Notes under the pieces: model-generated
Database searches by the model: none
Told to the model about the DNA's origin: nothing
The model's input: the letters and a program-made list of their open reading frames with translations, nothing else
Position numbers and translations under genes: made by a program
Shown: positions 34,948-44,619 of the stretch, in pieces
Position numbering within the stretch: position 1 is the first letter of the stretch
Layout of the letters: every line of letters starts with the position of its first letter
Assembly: GCF_963676935.1 (NCBI RefSeq)
Contig: NZ_OY781470.1
Coordinates: 1,054,001-1,118,000, forward strand
Direction of reading: 5' to 3'
DNA length: 64,000 nucleotides
DNA from: Halarcobacter sp.
GTDB taxonomy: Bacteria; Campylobacterota; Campylobacteria; Campylobacterales; Arcobacteraceae

Positions 34948-35916
34948 CTGTTAGTACATAATAATTATAATGAATCAATTGTTGAGGGTGAATTACTTTT
35001 ATTTCATACTCTTTGGAATACAACCAACGATAATATGTTTATTGTTAGGCAAAATAAAGATGGAGTATTTATTAGTGAAAAAATAAATTCATCATTAAAA
35101 AAAATATTTAACCTACCTGAAGAACACTTTGAAGGTGTATCTTTAAAAGAATTTTTAGATGAAAAAACTTATCTTGAAGTTTCAAATCGTTATAAAAAAT
35201 GTATTAATGAAAATAGTCCAATTTCATATGAAGAGAAGTATATTATTGATAATACAGGACCGAGATATTGGAATACAACAATTCTACCTATTATTGATAA
35301 AGAAAATGATATTGTAAGAATTTTTGGTATTTCAAGAGAAATTACTCAGTTAAAAAGATTAAATGAATCCTTAGAAAATGAAGTAAAAAAAAGAACACAA
35401 GAGTTAGAAAGCGCATTAGAAAAAATAAAAGAGATATCTATAACTGATAAATTGACTGGCTTATATAACAGACACTATCTTGATTTAGTTTTGGAAGATA
35501 TACAAAAAATTGTAAATAGACATGATATAAAATATGGTTTGATTTTATTAGATATTGATGATTTTAAATTAGTAAATGACACTTATGGTCACAATATAGG
35601 AGATATTTTATTAAAAGAGTTTTCTTTATTATTAAAAAATTCTATAAGAGAAACAGATATTTTAGGCAGATGGGGTGGTGAAGAGTTTTTAATTGTTGTT
35701 TCTCACACTTCAAAAGAGGCGATACTAACTCTAGCAAATCATATAAAAGAGAAAATTGAAAAACATAGTTTTAGTAAGGTTAATAAAATTACAGCTAGTT
35801 TAGGTATCTCTTTAGTTAAGAAAAATGAGGATGTAAATTCATTTCTTTTTAGGTCAGATACTGCACTTTACAAAGCAAAAAGAAATGGAAAAAATACGAT
35901 AGAGATAGAAAACTAA
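34948..35916 (+). CDS. PAS-GGDEF diguanylate cyclase
   Basis: It makes c-di-GMP. A PAS domain (NMFIVRQNKDGVFISEKINS through FGISREITQ) is followed by a coiled coil (SLENEVKKRTQELESALEKI) and a GGDEF domain with LTGLYNRHYL, LLDIDDFKLVNDTYGHNIGD and the active signature RWGGEEF. The first ATG is at 35035, but the PAS fold starts before it. The frame is open back to CTG 34948, which lies seven bases after AAAGG, giving LVHNNYNESIVEGELLFHTL. That start is favoured; if ATG 35035 is used, the protein is 293 residues. A counterpart to the HD-GYP gene at 7.4 kb. Confidence 0.85.
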   Translation: MLVHNNYNESIVEGELLLFHTLWNTTNDNMFIVRQNKDGVFISEKINSSLKKIFNLPEEHFEGVSLKEFLDEKTYLEVSNRYKKCINENSPISYEEKYIIDNTGPRYWNTTILPIIDKENDIVRIFGISREITQLKRLNESLENEVKKRTQELESALEKIKEISITDKLTGLYNRHYLDLVLEDIQKIVNRHDIKYGLILLDIDDFKLVNDTYGHNIGDILLKEFSLLLKNSIRETDILGRWGGEEFLIVVSHTSKEAILTLANHIKEKIEKHSFSKVNKITASLGISLVKKNEDVNSFLFRSDTALYKAKRNGKNTIEIEN

Positions 35917-36020
35917 AAGTTTTAATATATAGTTTAAATAATTAAACTATTTTAAAAAATACAATTACAATCTAAAATTTTATAGTAACATTTATTTAAA
36001 TAAATAAAAATGGAAATAAA

Positions 36021-36311
36021 ATGTTAAAAAATAATAAGTTAATAGATAAAACTAAATATTACTATAAATTAACAAAATCAAAAAAAATTCATAATTATCT
36101 TATTATCATTGGAATAATAGGTGTTTTAGTTGGATTATATTTTTCTGTAATTATTTTAAATCAAATATTTGCTTGGTTTATTTTAGTAGGAGTTTTTATT
36201 AAACTTTATGATTTTTCAGAGCAAATAGAAAAAAATATAGTTCCTTATGATTTTAATAAGTTATTACCACCTCCTAAAAATAAATCAACAAATTGTTCAA
36301 CAAAAAAATGA
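36021..36311 (+). CDS. Small membrane protein, 96 aa
   Basis: Two hydrophobic segments (about residues 26-45 and 47-65) between a basic N-terminus (YYKLTKSKKIHN) and a Pro/Lys-rich tail (LLPPPKNKSTNC). No family is recognised. It lies upstream of adk. Confidence 0.65.
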   Translation: MLKNNKLIDKTKYYYKLTKSKKIHNYLIIIGIIGVLVGLYFSVIILNQIFAWFILVGVFIKLYDFSEQIEKNIVPYDFNKLLPPPKNKSTNCSTKK

Positions 36312-36386
36312 TATAACTCTTTCGTATTATCTTTTTTTAACGAATTTCTTTATACAATCACACCAACAAAACTAAGGAAATTGACT

Positions 36387-37031
36387 ATGAATTTAATGGT
36401 ATTTGGTGCACCAGGTGCAGGAAAAGGTACACAAGCAAAATTTTTAATTGAAAAGTATGATATCCCACAAATCTCTACAGGGGATATTTTAAGAGCTGCA
36501 ATTGCAGATAAAACTGAGATGGGAATGGAAGCTAAAAAATTTATGGATGAAGGAAAACTTGTTCCTGATTCAACTATTATTGGTATTATCAAAGATAGAC
36601 TTGCAGAAGATGACTGTAAAAAAGGTTTTATTCTTGACGGTTTTCCAAGAACATTGGCTCAAGCAGAAGCTTTAAGTGAATTAATGGAAAAAATGGGAAT
36701 ATCTTTAGATAAAGTTATCTCTTTAAATGTTCCAGATGAATTAATCGTAGGAAGAATTACAGGTAGAAGAGTATGTTCAAAATGTGGAGCATCTTTCCAT
36801 GTTGAGTTTAACCCTTCAAAAGAAGAGAATGTATGTGATTACTGTGGTGGTGAGCTTATTATTAGAAAAGATGATAATGCTGAAACTGTAAAAAGTAGAC
36901 TTGGTGCATATCATGAACAAACAGCTCCATTAATTGAGTTTTATACTAAAATGGGTGTTATGGTAGAACTTGATGGTACAAAAGATGTATCTGAAGTTAC
37001 AGCAGATATGTTTTCTGCAATTGAAGCTTAA
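36387..37031 (+). CDS. adk: Adenylate kinase
   Basis: It interconverts 2 ADP with ATP and AMP. The start is the ATG at 36387, seven bases after AAGGAA; a TTG six bases earlier is too close to the ribosome site. The 214 residues include the P-loop GAPGAGKGTQ, STGDILRAAI, LDGFPRTLAQAEAL and the LID with two Cys pairs (CSKCGASF, CDYCGGEL), so a zinc-binding LID. GRITGRRVC and VKSRLGAYHEQTAPLIEFY are conserved. Confidence 0.97.
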   Translation: MNLMVFGAPGAGKGTQAKFLIEKYDIPQISTGDILRAAIADKTEMGMEAKKFMDEGKLVPDSTIIGIIKDRLAEDDCKKGFILDGFPRTLAQAEALSELMEKMGISLDKVISLNVPDELIVGRITGRRVCSKCGASFHVEFNPSKEENVCDYCGGELIIRKDDNAETVKSRLGAYHEQTAPLIEFYTKMGVMVELDGTKDVSEVTADMFSAIEA

Positions 37032-37043
37032 TTAAATCCAAAA

Positions 37044-37066
37044 GAGTTGAAGTTTTACTTCAACTC
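37044..37066 (+). terminator. Hairpin after adk
   Basis: GAGTTGAAG pairs perfectly with CTTCAACTC around a 5-base loop, 12 bases after the adk stop codon. Only a short T-rich tail follows. Confidence 0.6.
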
Positions 37067-37124
37067 AATCTTACAAACTGCAATATTTCTATTCCTTTTG
37101 AATATTTTTTGTTAATATTGATTT

Positions 37125-38924
37125 ATGAATTTAACTAGTGAGCAAGAAGAGATACTAAAAGCTGTCTCAAAATATAAAAATATAAAAATAAATGCTTTTG
37201 CAGGTACAGGAAAAACTACTACTTTAAGATGTATAGCAAATGAGTATAAAGATAGAAAAATACTCTATCTAGCTTTTAATAGTGCTATTAAAAATGAGGC
37301 AAGTTCTACTTTTCCTAGCAATGCTTATGTAAAAACAACTCATGGCTTAGCCTATAGTGCAATAAAAAAATACACAGATATTGATTTAAGTCGTTTGCAA
37401 AACTATAGAGCAATAGATATTGCAAATGAGTTTGAAATACCATATACAAAAGCTTTAAGTGCATTAAAAATCTTTGAAAATTTTTGTAACAATACACAAG
37501 AAAAGATAAACGAAGAAGACCTAGAGCATAAAACTGCAAAAAAGATGTTTGACCATATGTTAATTGGTGTTTTAAAACCTACGCATAGCTTTTATCTAAA
37601 GTATTATTATCTACTTATCTCAAAAGAACAAATCCCACAATTTACCTATGATATTGTGATGCTTGATGAAGCACAGGATACAAATGAAGTAACTCTAGGT
37701 ATATTTAACTGTTTAAACTCAAAAATCAAAATATATGTAGGTGATAGACATCAACAAATATATAGTTTTAGGGGTAGTAAAAATGCTCTTGATAAAATCT
37801 CTTGTGACAAACAATTGTATTTATCAGAAAGTTTTAGGTTCAATAAAGAGATTGCAAATTATGCAAACATTTTATTAAAAAGTTTCAAAGATGAAGAAGT
37901 TGATATAAAATCAAATAAAAACAATGATGAGTTAAAAACCTTTGGTTATATCTCAAGGACAAATGCTCACCTAATCTCAGTTATTTCAAAAAGAATAGAA
38001 CAAAGAAAACCTTTTGTGACTGTTAGAAATCCAGATGAGATTTTTAGTCTTAGTATAGAAATTTACTATTTACTAAACAATGAAATAGATATGATTAGAA
38101 GAAACCCTTTTTTAAAAGGTTTTAAAGATGAAGAACAGTTAGCTTCTTATGCAAAAGAGACAGATGATTTTGAGTTAAGAAGTGCTTTAAAAATAGTAAA
38201 AGAATACCAAAATCAAATTTTTGATTTCAAAGAGATAGCTCAAAAGTTTTATAAAGCTTGGCAAAATAGGGATTTAAATAATTTTGATAAAAGATTAAAT
38301 GAGATTTTGTTTCTAACTACAGCTCACACAGCAAAAGGTTTGGAATGGGATAGTGTGGTTGTAGCAGATGACTTTCCAAATTTTGCAGACTTGATTTTAG
38401 ATATGGGATATACAAGTTTAAAGCAGTTTAAAAAAGAGTTAAAAAAACTTACAAATCAAGAATTGATTGATGAGTTTAACCTTTTTTATGTGGCTTTAAC
38501 AAGAGCAAAAACTAAACTTGTAAAAGATAGCGAAAACTTCCATTATCTTATGTATTCAAATCTTGAAAAACTAATTGATAAAAAGATATCTGATACAAGT
38601 GAAGAGTTTGAAAAAGATGATAAAAAAATTGTTTTATCAAAAATGGATAATGAAGAGTTTGCAAAAATTAGAGAAACAAAAAATATAGAGAAAGGAAAGG
38701 CCAAAAAAAGTGGTTTAAAGTGGTCTTTAGAGGATAGAATAAAATTAAAAAGTTTATACAAGAAAGATACAAATATTGCCATTATAGCTACTAAGTTAGA
38801 GCGAACTTCAACCGCTATCTTAGCTGAGCTATTAAAAAGTGAAGTGATTACTAAAGAAGAAAAGAATATCTTATCAACTTTAGTTAAAAACAATCAAAAA
38901 GCTAGTAAGACTATCCTATCTTGA
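37125..38924 (+). CDS. UvrD/Rep-like superfamily 1 DNA helicase
   Basis: A 599-residue helicase. Motif I is AFAGTGKTTTLR (near residue 25), motif Ia lies in LYLAFNSAIKNEA, motif II in VMLDEAQDTNEV, motif III in VGDRHQQIYSFRGSKNA, motif V in LTTAHTAKGLEWDSVVVADD and motif VI in FYVALTRAKTKL. The C-terminus adds a small DNA-binding-like helical region (KWSLEDRIKLKSLY, IATKLERTSTAI), as found in some bacterial relatives. It is shorter than UvrD or Rep. The exact repair role is unknown. Confidence 0.9.
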   Translation: MNLTSEQEEILKAVSKYKNIKINAFAGTGKTTTLRCIANEYKDRKILYLAFNSAIKNEASSTFPSNAYVKTTHGLAYSAIKKYTDIDLSRLQNYRAIDIANEFEIPYTKALSALKIFENFCNNTQEKINEEDLEHKTAKKMFDHMLIGVLKPTHSFYLKYYYLLISKEQIPQFTYDIVMLDEAQDTNEVTLGIFNCLNSKIKIYVGDRHQQIYSFRGSKNALDKISCDKQLYLSESFRFNKEIANYANILLKSFKDEEVDIKSNKNNDELKTFGYISRTNAHLISVISKRIEQRKPFVTVRNPDEIFSLSIEIYYLLNNEIDMIRRNPFLKGFKDEEQLASYAKETDDFELRSALKIVKEYQNQIFDFKEIAQKFYKAWQNRDLNNFDKRLNEILFLTTAHTAKGLEWDSVVVADDFPNFADLILDMGYTSLKQFKKELKKLTNQELIDEFNLFYVALTRAKTKLVKDSENFHYLMYSNLEKLIDKKISDTSEEFEKDDKKIVLSKMDNEEFAKIRETKNIEKGKAKKSGLKWSLEDRIKLKSLYKKDTNIAIIATKLERTSTAILAELLKSEVITKEEKNILSTLVKNNQKASKTILS

Positions 38925-38929
38925 TGATA

Positions 38930-39220
38930 TTACTTTACATCATTTTGTGAAAAATCATAGTTTTCAATATGGTTATCAATATTTTCACCTAAAGCTAATT
39001 TATATTGTTCTGTAAAGTACTCTATGACTTTTTCTTTTTCAGCTTCCATCGCTTCTTTTGATTCAAATGAAGTTGAAGCCATCCAAGCATTAAATCTTGC
39101 TGCAGCGTACATTAAAGATGCACTAACTTCCCCTTGTGTTGTATTTTCATCTAATTGTTCATTTGCTAAAGCTATATGTTGGTCTGCTCTTATTAAAAAT
39201 CCATTATTATTATTATTCAT
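38930..39220 (-). CDS. DUF3144 family protein, 96 aa
   Basis: A small cytoplasmic helical protein. ADQHIALANEQL, SLMYAAARFNAWMAS and EKVIEYFTEQYKLALGENID fit the DUF3144 pattern. Role unknown. It converges with the helicase gene, with five bases between the stop codons. Confidence 0.8.
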   Translation of the reverse strand: MNNNNNGFLIRADQHIALANEQLDENTTQGEVSASLMYAAARFNAWMASTSFESKEAMEAEKEKVIEYFTEQYKLALGENIDNHIENYDFSQNDVK

Positions 39221-39381
39221 CTTTTATCCTATATTTTTTATGAATTATAGTTAAATTTTACTTCTATTTTTGTTTTATTATTTTATGAACTTAAATATTA
39301 ATACTAGTTGTTATTCAAATTATTTTATAAGATATATGGTTATAGAATTTATGCATATAAGATTTATAAAAGGAGTTTATT

Positions 39382-39714
39382 ATGGAACTTCAAGGAATAA
39401 CAATAGATTTTTATGATAAAAGAACTTGCGGTCTTTTACCTGATTTATGTCTTAAATGGGATATTCGTTATGATGAGATTGAGGATAATGAAGAATTAAT
39501 TCAATATTGGGAAGAAAGCCTTAATAGGGTACTTTCTAAAACCGATAAAGTAGTTAGCGGAAATATGGATGGAAAATCTATTTTATATTCTGCTGATGAA
39601 GATGCAATTAATATTATAAAAGAAGAATTCAAAGAATTAGAACTTAATAAAATAAATTATGAAGATATTATCAAGTGTGAAAATTGTCTGAAAAATGATT
39701 ATTTAGAAAAATAA
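39382..39714 (+). CDS. Hypothetical protein, 110 aa
   Basis: A small acidic protein with an AAGGAG ribosome site. MELQGITIDFYDKRTCGLLP is followed by charged helices, and the tail carries CENCLKN, a Cys pair that could bind metal. No family is recognised. Confidence 0.65.
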   Translation: MELQGITIDFYDKRTCGLLPDLCLKWDIRYDEIEDNEELIQYWEESLNRVLSKTDKVVSGNMDGKSILYSADEDAINIIKEEFKELELNKINYEDIIKCENCLKNDYLEK

Positions 39715-39775
39715 GATAAAAGCATAGTTTAATCTATATAATTATATCTTAATAAAAAGATTTAAAAGTAGAACT

Positions 39776-40177
39776 ATGTCAAAAGATTTAAGATTTAATT
39801 TAGAAGATGTTAGTCAAATAATTATTGGTTCTTTTGCTTTAGCAATACCAATATCATTTTCAGAAGAGGCTTGGCGATTAAGTGAAACTTTGCCTTTTTT
39901 TAATCTAGGTTTATTACTTATTTTATCTTTTTGTTTTCTTGGTTTTTACACCTTTCAAGGTATATTTCAAGGAAATGTAAAAAGTAGATTATTTGCTTTT
40001 ATTTTTAGAGTATTTATAGCATATTTGATTGCTATGGTTGTTGTTTTTTTAATACTTCTAGCAATTGATAAGCTACCTTTAATCGATGAAACAATTATTG
40101 CTATAAAAAGAATTATCGTAATATCAATGCCAGCTTCTATGGGAGCTATTATTGTTGATGGATTTGACAAGGAATAG
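39776..40177 (+). CDS. DUF2391 integral membrane protein
   Basis: A 133-residue protein with about four membrane segments. EDVSQIIIGSFALAIPISFS, EEAWRLSETLPFFN and the C-terminal IIVISMPASMGAIIVDGF fit the DUF2391 (TIGR02587-like) family of unknown function. It is followed after two bases by the cupin gene, so probably co-transcribed. Confidence 0.78.
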   Translation: MSKDLRFNLEDVSQIIIGSFALAIPISFSEEAWRLSETLPFFNLGLLLILSFCFLGFYTFQGIFQGNVKSRLFAFIFRVFIAYLIAMVVVFLILLAIDKLPLIDETIIAIKRIIVISMPASMGAIIVDGFDKE

Positions 40178-40179
40178 AT

Positions 40180-40497
40180 ATGTTAGTGGATAATATTTTT
40201 GATGATATAATAATTGATAAGAAAAATGAACAGTTTACAGATATAATAAAAAATAAAAGTGTCAGAATAGAAAAAATAGTATCAAATGGTCAAAGTTCTC
40301 CAAAAGACTTTTGGTATTGTCAAGATGAAAATGAGTTTGTAATCATCTTAAAAGGTGAAGCAATACTTGAGTTTGAAAATGAAAAAGTTCCTATGCTAGA
40401 AGGAGATTTTATAAATATTCCTTCAAAAACAAAACATAGAGTAGAATACACTTTAAAAGATGGTGTTACTATTTGGTTAGCAGTTTTTTATAATTAA
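40180..40497 (+). CDS. Cupin-domain protein
   Basis: A 105-residue single cupin. FVIILKGEAILEFENEKVPM is cupin motif 1 (without the usual HxH pair), and EGDFINIPSKTKHRVEYT with its His is motif 2. The metal site therefore looks incomplete, and the protein may bind rather than convert a ligand. It overlaps the convergent kinase gene by four bases. Confidence 0.85.
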   Translation: MLVDNIFDDIIIDKKNEQFTDIIKNKSVRIEKIVSNGQSSPKDFWYCQDENEFVIILKGEAILEFENEKVPMLEGDFINIPSKTKHRVEYTLKDGVTIWLAVFYN

Positions 40498-42683
40498 ATT
40501 TTTACTATAAATTCTGCACCTAATCCATCTTCATCTTCCACATTTCTAACACTAATAATCCCATTAAAGTGTTTTTGAATTATTTGCGAACTCATATATA
40601 GACCTATTCCTGTACCTTGACTTTGATGTTTTGTTGTAAAGTATGGATCAAAAATCTTATCTACAATATTTTCAGGAACGCCACCTGCATTATCTTTTAC
40701 TTTTATAATAGTTGAGTTATTTTCATATTTCAATGTTATCTTTACAATTTTATTTTTAATTTGTTTTTCTACTAAAACATCTTTTGCATTTGAAAACAGA
40801 TTTAATATAACTTGAGCTAACATACTACTTGCACCATTATATTCCATATCTGGATCTTCAATTACTTTTTTTAAAACTATATGATTATTTTTATATGTTG
40901 CTGAGGTGATATTTTCACAATCTTTAATAACTTTTGATAATTTAAAAATCTCTTTTTCTGTACTTGATCTAAAGAAATTTCTAAAGTCTTCTATCGTTTT
41001 AGATAAGTATTGAACTGTATCATTGATTTTTTTCATATTTTTAAGCGTTTCTTCTTGCGTTGATGTTTGTTCCATTTCACTTTTTAGTTGATAAGAGGTT
41101 GCTATTGCAGAGATAAGACTAAGAGGTTGTCTCCATTGATGTGCAATATTTCCTATCATCTCTCCCATGGACGATAGTCTAGTTTGTTGTTGTAAAAGCA
41201 TATCTTTTTGTTTTAACTCTTCTTGTATTTTATTTCTTTGTGTTATATCTCTTGATGCAGCATACAAATAAGGATTGCCGTCTAAAACTATATCTTTTGT
41301 TTTTATTTCAACATCAAAAAGAGTTCCATCTTTTCTTTTATGTTTTGTTTCAAATGTTTTTGGATTGCTTATTAAATCTTCAATTGTATCTTTAAAATCT
41401 AATTTTATATCCCAATCTTTTACATTTAAGGTTTTCGCTTCTTCTTCAGTATATCCAAGAGAATTTATAAATGAAGTACTATACATATAAAGGTTCCCTT
41501 TTATATCTAATATATGTATAAAGTCACCTGCATTATCAAGTATGGTTTTTATTCTATGAGTTTCTTCTTTTAGAGATTTTTCAAGATAGTATTTTTCAGT
41601 CTTATCTTCTGCAACACCAATATATCCTGTTACTTTTTCATTTTCATCTCTTAAAGCAGTTATTATAAGTTTTACAATCATTTTTTGATTGTTTTTAGTT
41701 TTAATCTCCCAATAACTTTGATTTTCCAAACCTTTATCAGTTTTGAATGTAATAACTTTATGGTTTGCTTCTATCTCTTCTTTATATATAATTGAAAGTT
41801 CTTTAGCTCTTTTTTCTAAATCTTTTTTTTGACAAAAAATAGTTATATTTTTTTTATTTACAACTTCTTCGGAACTATATCCAAAATTTATCTCAGCTCT
41901 TTTATTAAATGATGTGATTAAACCATTTTTGTCAAATACTACTACATTGTAAGCTATATTATCAAAAATAGCTTTTTTAAATTGATTTCTTTCTTCTATC
42001 ATAGATATTTGTGATTTAATTTTGCCTACCATTTTATTAAAGGTTTTAGATAATACACCTATCTCATCTTTTGTCTTTATTTTAAGATTAATATCAAACT
42101 CATTTTGTGATATCTTTTCACTAGCTTGTGTTAATGTTGTTAGATGTTTTGTAAGTAAATAACCAATAGTAAAAAGCAGCAATATACTTAATAAAATCTC
42201 TAAAGATGCAATAAAAAAGCTTTGGGAAAATAGTTCTTTACTTGCTTGATGTAAAAAGCTTGTATTAAAACCAAAATAAACTTTTCCATATGATTGATTA
42301 GAAAACATTATATCAACACTTGTATGATAAATATTTTCATCATTTTTTAGTGAATAACTTTGTTTAGGAAGAGAATCATTTTGATGCCAATTTGCACTTG
42401 ATATAGTTTTGTCATCTTTTTTTATTAAAATATATATTAAATCTTCTGACCCAACATAATCTTTCAATAAAGAATCAAGTGTAGCGTAATCTCTTTCTAC
42501 TAATAGAGGCAATAGTGATGCTTGAAAGTTTGATTTTGTACTTTCAATTTGTTTTGTTATTGAAGAACTTAAATAATTAAGTATTAATCTATCTGCATTT
42601 ATGATTAGTAATGATAAAGCAGTAATCTCTATCAAAAGAGAAAAAGCTACTAGTTTAAATCTTAGACTATTAAAAAATCTCAT
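40494..42683 (-). CDS. Membrane sensor histidine kinase (HAMP, PAS, HisKA, HATPase)
   Basis: A 729-residue kinase. Two membrane segments (about 10-30 and 153-175) frame a periplasmic sensor. A HAMP domain (LTQASEKISQNEFDINLKIK) is followed by two PAS domains (near 235-355 and 370-480). HisKA has MGEMIGNIAHQWRQPLSLIS with His515, the H-box type common in Campylobacterota. The ATPase has NLFSNAKDVL, DNAGGVPENIVDKIFDPYFT and GTGIGLYMS. It overlaps the upstream PhnD-like gene by four bases, so the periplasmic protein is probably its ligand sensor. No response regulator is adjacent. Confidence 0.93.
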   Translation of the reverse strand: MRFFNSLRFKLVAFSLLIEITALSLLIINADRLILNYLSSSITKQIESTKSNFQASLLPLLVERDYATLDSLLKDYVGSEDLIYILIKKDDKTISSANWHQNDSLPKQSYSLKNDENIYHTSVDIMFSNQSYGKVYFGFNTSFLHQASKELFSQSFFIASLEILLSILLLFTIGYLLTKHLTTLTQASEKISQNEFDINLKIKTKDEIGVLSKTFNKMVGKIKSQISMIEERNQFKKAIFDNIAYNVVVFDKNGLITSFNKRAEINFGYSSEEVVNKKNITIFCQKKDLEKRAKELSIIYKEEIEANHKVITFKTDKGLENQSYWEIKTKNNQKMIVKLIITALRDENEKVTGYIGVAEDKTEKYYLEKSLKEETHRIKTILDNAGDFIHILDIKGNLYMYSTSFINSLGYTEEEAKTLNVKDWDIKLDFKDTIEDLISNPKTFETKHKRKDGTLFDVEIKTKDIVLDGNPYLYAASRDITQRNKIQEELKQKDMLLQQQTRLSSMGEMIGNIAHQWRQPLSLISAIATSYQLKSEMEQTSTQEETLKNMKKINDTVQYLSKTIEDFRNFFRSSTEKEIFKLSKVIKDCENITSATYKNNHIVLKKVIEDPDMEYNGASSMLAQVILNLFSNAKDVLVEKQIKNKIVKITLKYENNSTIIKVKDNAGGVPENIVDKIFDPYFTTKHQSQGTGIGLYMSSQIIQKHFNGIISVRNVEDEDGLGAEFIVKI

Positions 42684-43501
42684 TTTATCCCTAAATATTT
42701 TTTTGTATCTTTGGAAACAGTTAATAAACTTTCTATATCTTCTTTAGAAATGTTTATGTATCCTTTATATCCAGTTTTTTTAAAGAAAATTTTTCCTTCA
42801 GAAGATTTCTCAAATTTTTTTAGTTTTTCTTTTATTTGATTAATCTTATTTTTGTTAAGTTTTGGATTAGCTAAGGTAAATAGATGTGGCATTTTAAAAT
42901 CTGATTCTAAAATTCTAATTTTCTTTAAAAGCTCTTTATCTGAAAATTGTTTCAGAGGACTATATGTTGTTATAGATGCATCAGTAGTTTTTAATAATAC
43001 ACTTTTTATAGCACTAGTATGAGAACCTAAATCTTCTAATTTAAAATTTTTACCTTCAATTAAACCATTATCCAATAAAGTTTTTACTCCACCAATATTT
43101 AAAGCTGCTAGATAATCAGGTGTAGCTATAGTTGTGTTTTTTAAATCAGAAATTTTTTTATAAGGACTATCTTTTAATACAATTATTAATAAATCTAAAG
43201 AAGTATTATATCTATATATTGGTATAAAACCATTTTGGATATGAAGTGCGCCAAAATGTGGTGATGTAACAATTAAATCAAAATCACCACTTTCAACATC
43301 TTCATAAAATTTTTTATAATTACTTGAAGTGTATACTTCAACATTAGTGTTTAATTCTTTTGTTAAAAAATCAGTAAGAGGCTTATATATTTTTATTATT
43401 TTTAAAGCATTAGTATATGGAGTTACACCTATCTTTAAACTATCGGCAACACAAAATATAGAAAAAAAGCTGAATAGTAAAATTAATTTTATCAGTTTCA
43501 T
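42680..43501 (-). CDS. PhnD-like periplasmic binding protein, partner of the kinase
   Basis: A 273-residue secreted protein with a signal peptide ending near residue 19 (FSIFCVADS). SLKIGVTPYTNALKIIKIYK, the TSPHFGALHIQNGF loop and the TTIATPDYLAALNIGGVKTL domain match phosphate/phosphonate ABC substrate-binding proteins. No ABC permease or ATPase is near. The ATGA overlap with the kinase suggests that it senses an oxyanion-like ligand for signalling and not for transport; the ligand is unknown. Confidence 0.88.
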   Translation of the reverse strand: MKLIKLILLFSFFSIFCVADSLKIGVTPYTNALKIIKIYKPLTDFLTKELNTNVEVYTSSNYKKFYEDVESGDFDLIVTSPHFGALHIQNGFIPIYRYNTSLDLLIIVLKDSPYKKISDLKNTTIATPDYLAALNIGGVKTLLDNGLIEGKNFKLEDLGSHTSAIKSVLLKTTDASITTYSPLKQFSDKELLKKIRILESDFKMPHLFTLANPKLNKNKINQIKEKLKKFEKSSEGKIFFKKTGYKGYINISKEDIESLLTVSKDTKKYLGIK

Positions 43502-43593
43502 TAATAATCCTTTAATGAATAGTTATTTAAATTTTACCAGATTTCGTATAAATAAGACAAATTAATAAGTATAATTAAGTTTATATATAAGTA

Positions 43594-43618
43594 TATACCC
43601 AAGTTACTCTTGGGCATA
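43594..43618 (-). terminator. Hairpin after the SlyD-like gene
   Basis: CCCAAG/CTTGGG with a 5-base loop, extended by A-T pairs (TATA), lies just downstream of the minus-strand gene that ends at 43622. Confidence 0.65.
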
Positions 43619-43621
43619 TAT

Positions 43622-44041
43622 TTATTTTATAGCTTGGATAGTAATTGAAAAATCTAAATTTTTTCCTGCTAATGGATGGTTGAAATCTACTTCAACTTCA
43701 TTGTCTAAAATATTAGTAACAACTACTTGAATAGGTTGACCACCTTCCCCTTGACCTTGTAGAGGCATCCCAATTTGTAGCTCTAAATCTCCAAATTGTT
43801 CTTTTGGTACTAATTGTTTAGCTTCTGGATTATATTCTCCATATGCTTCTTGCGCAGGTACATTTATCTCTTTTGTATCATTTACATTCATATCAGCGAT
43901 TCTTGATTCTAGTCCTGGAATAATTTGTCCAGAACCATATGTAAATTCTAGTGGCTCTTTGTCAATATTGCTATCAACAATTTCTCCTTCTATCTTTAAT
44001 TCGTAGTTTATCGATACTAGTTGATTGTTTTCTATAGCCAT
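43622..44041 (-). CDS. SlyD-like FKBP peptidyl-prolyl isomerase (first copy)
   Basis: A 139-residue folding catalyst. LVSINYELKIEGEIVDSN, EFTYGSGQIIPGLESRIADM, EAYGEYNPEAKQLVP and VDFNHPLAGKNLDFSI are typical of SlyD. The C-terminus has no His-rich metal tail. A second copy at 45454 shares this layout. Confidence 0.93.
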   Translation of the reverse strand: MAIENNQLVSINYELKIEGEIVDSNIDKEPLEFTYGSGQIIPGLESRIADMNVNDTKEINVPAQEAYGEYNPEAKQLVPKEQFGDLELQIGMPLQGQGEGGQPIQVVVTNILDNEVEVDFNHPLAGKNLDFSITIQAIK

Positions 44042-44124
44042 AATGACTCCTTTTTTAATTTATCTTGAACACTATATCCAAATTTTTTTATATATAGATA
44101 AATAAAAAGTATGCAAAAATATTA

Positions 44125-44619
44125 TTAAAATTTATTTTCTATATCTTTTACCCAATCTTCTAATCTTTTGTCTGTTAGTTCACTTTGATTATCTTCATCT
44201 AATACAAGACCAATGAATTTATCATTAACAACAGCTGTTGATTCTTCAAATTCATATCCGTCAGTTGATGTTTGACCAATAATATTTGCATCTTTTACAT
44301 ACCCATACAGATGTCCTAAAGCATTACAAAAAGTATCTTCATAACCTTCTTGGTCTCCAATTCCTAATAAAGCTACAGTTTTATTTGAAAAATCAATATT
44401 TTCTAAATTTTCTTCAAAATCTTCCCAATCAGATTGTAAATCTCCATCTCCCCAAGTAGGTGAAGCAAGAATTAAATTTTTGTATTTTTCAATATCCTCT
44501 TTTTTTGTATTTGAGATATTGTGAATTTCTATCTCTTTAGAAAATAAATCTTTAATTTTTTCTACAATCTCTTCTGTTGTTCCTGTATCACTACCAAAAA
44601 ATAAACCTATTTTTTCCAT
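44125..44619 (-). CDS. Flavodoxin
   Basis: A 164-residue FMN electron carrier. The start is the ATG after AAAGGATTTTTT; the longer frame from 44658 adds 13 residues without a ribosome site. IGLFFGSDTGTTEEIVEKIK is the FMN phosphate loop, and SPTWGDGDLQSDWEDF and GIGDQEGYEDTFCNALGHLY are the other flavin loops. It is a long-chain flavodoxin, likely a partner of pyruvate or 2-oxoglutarate oxidoreductases. Confidence 0.95.
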   Translation of the reverse strand: MEKIGLFFGSDTGTTEEIVEKIKDLFSKEIEIHNISNTKKEDIEKYKNLILASPTWGDGDLQSDWEDFEENLENIDFSNKTVALLGIGDQEGYEDTFCNALGHLYGYVKDANIIGQTSTDGYEFEESTAVVNDKFIGLVLDEDNQSELTDKRLEDWVKDIENKF

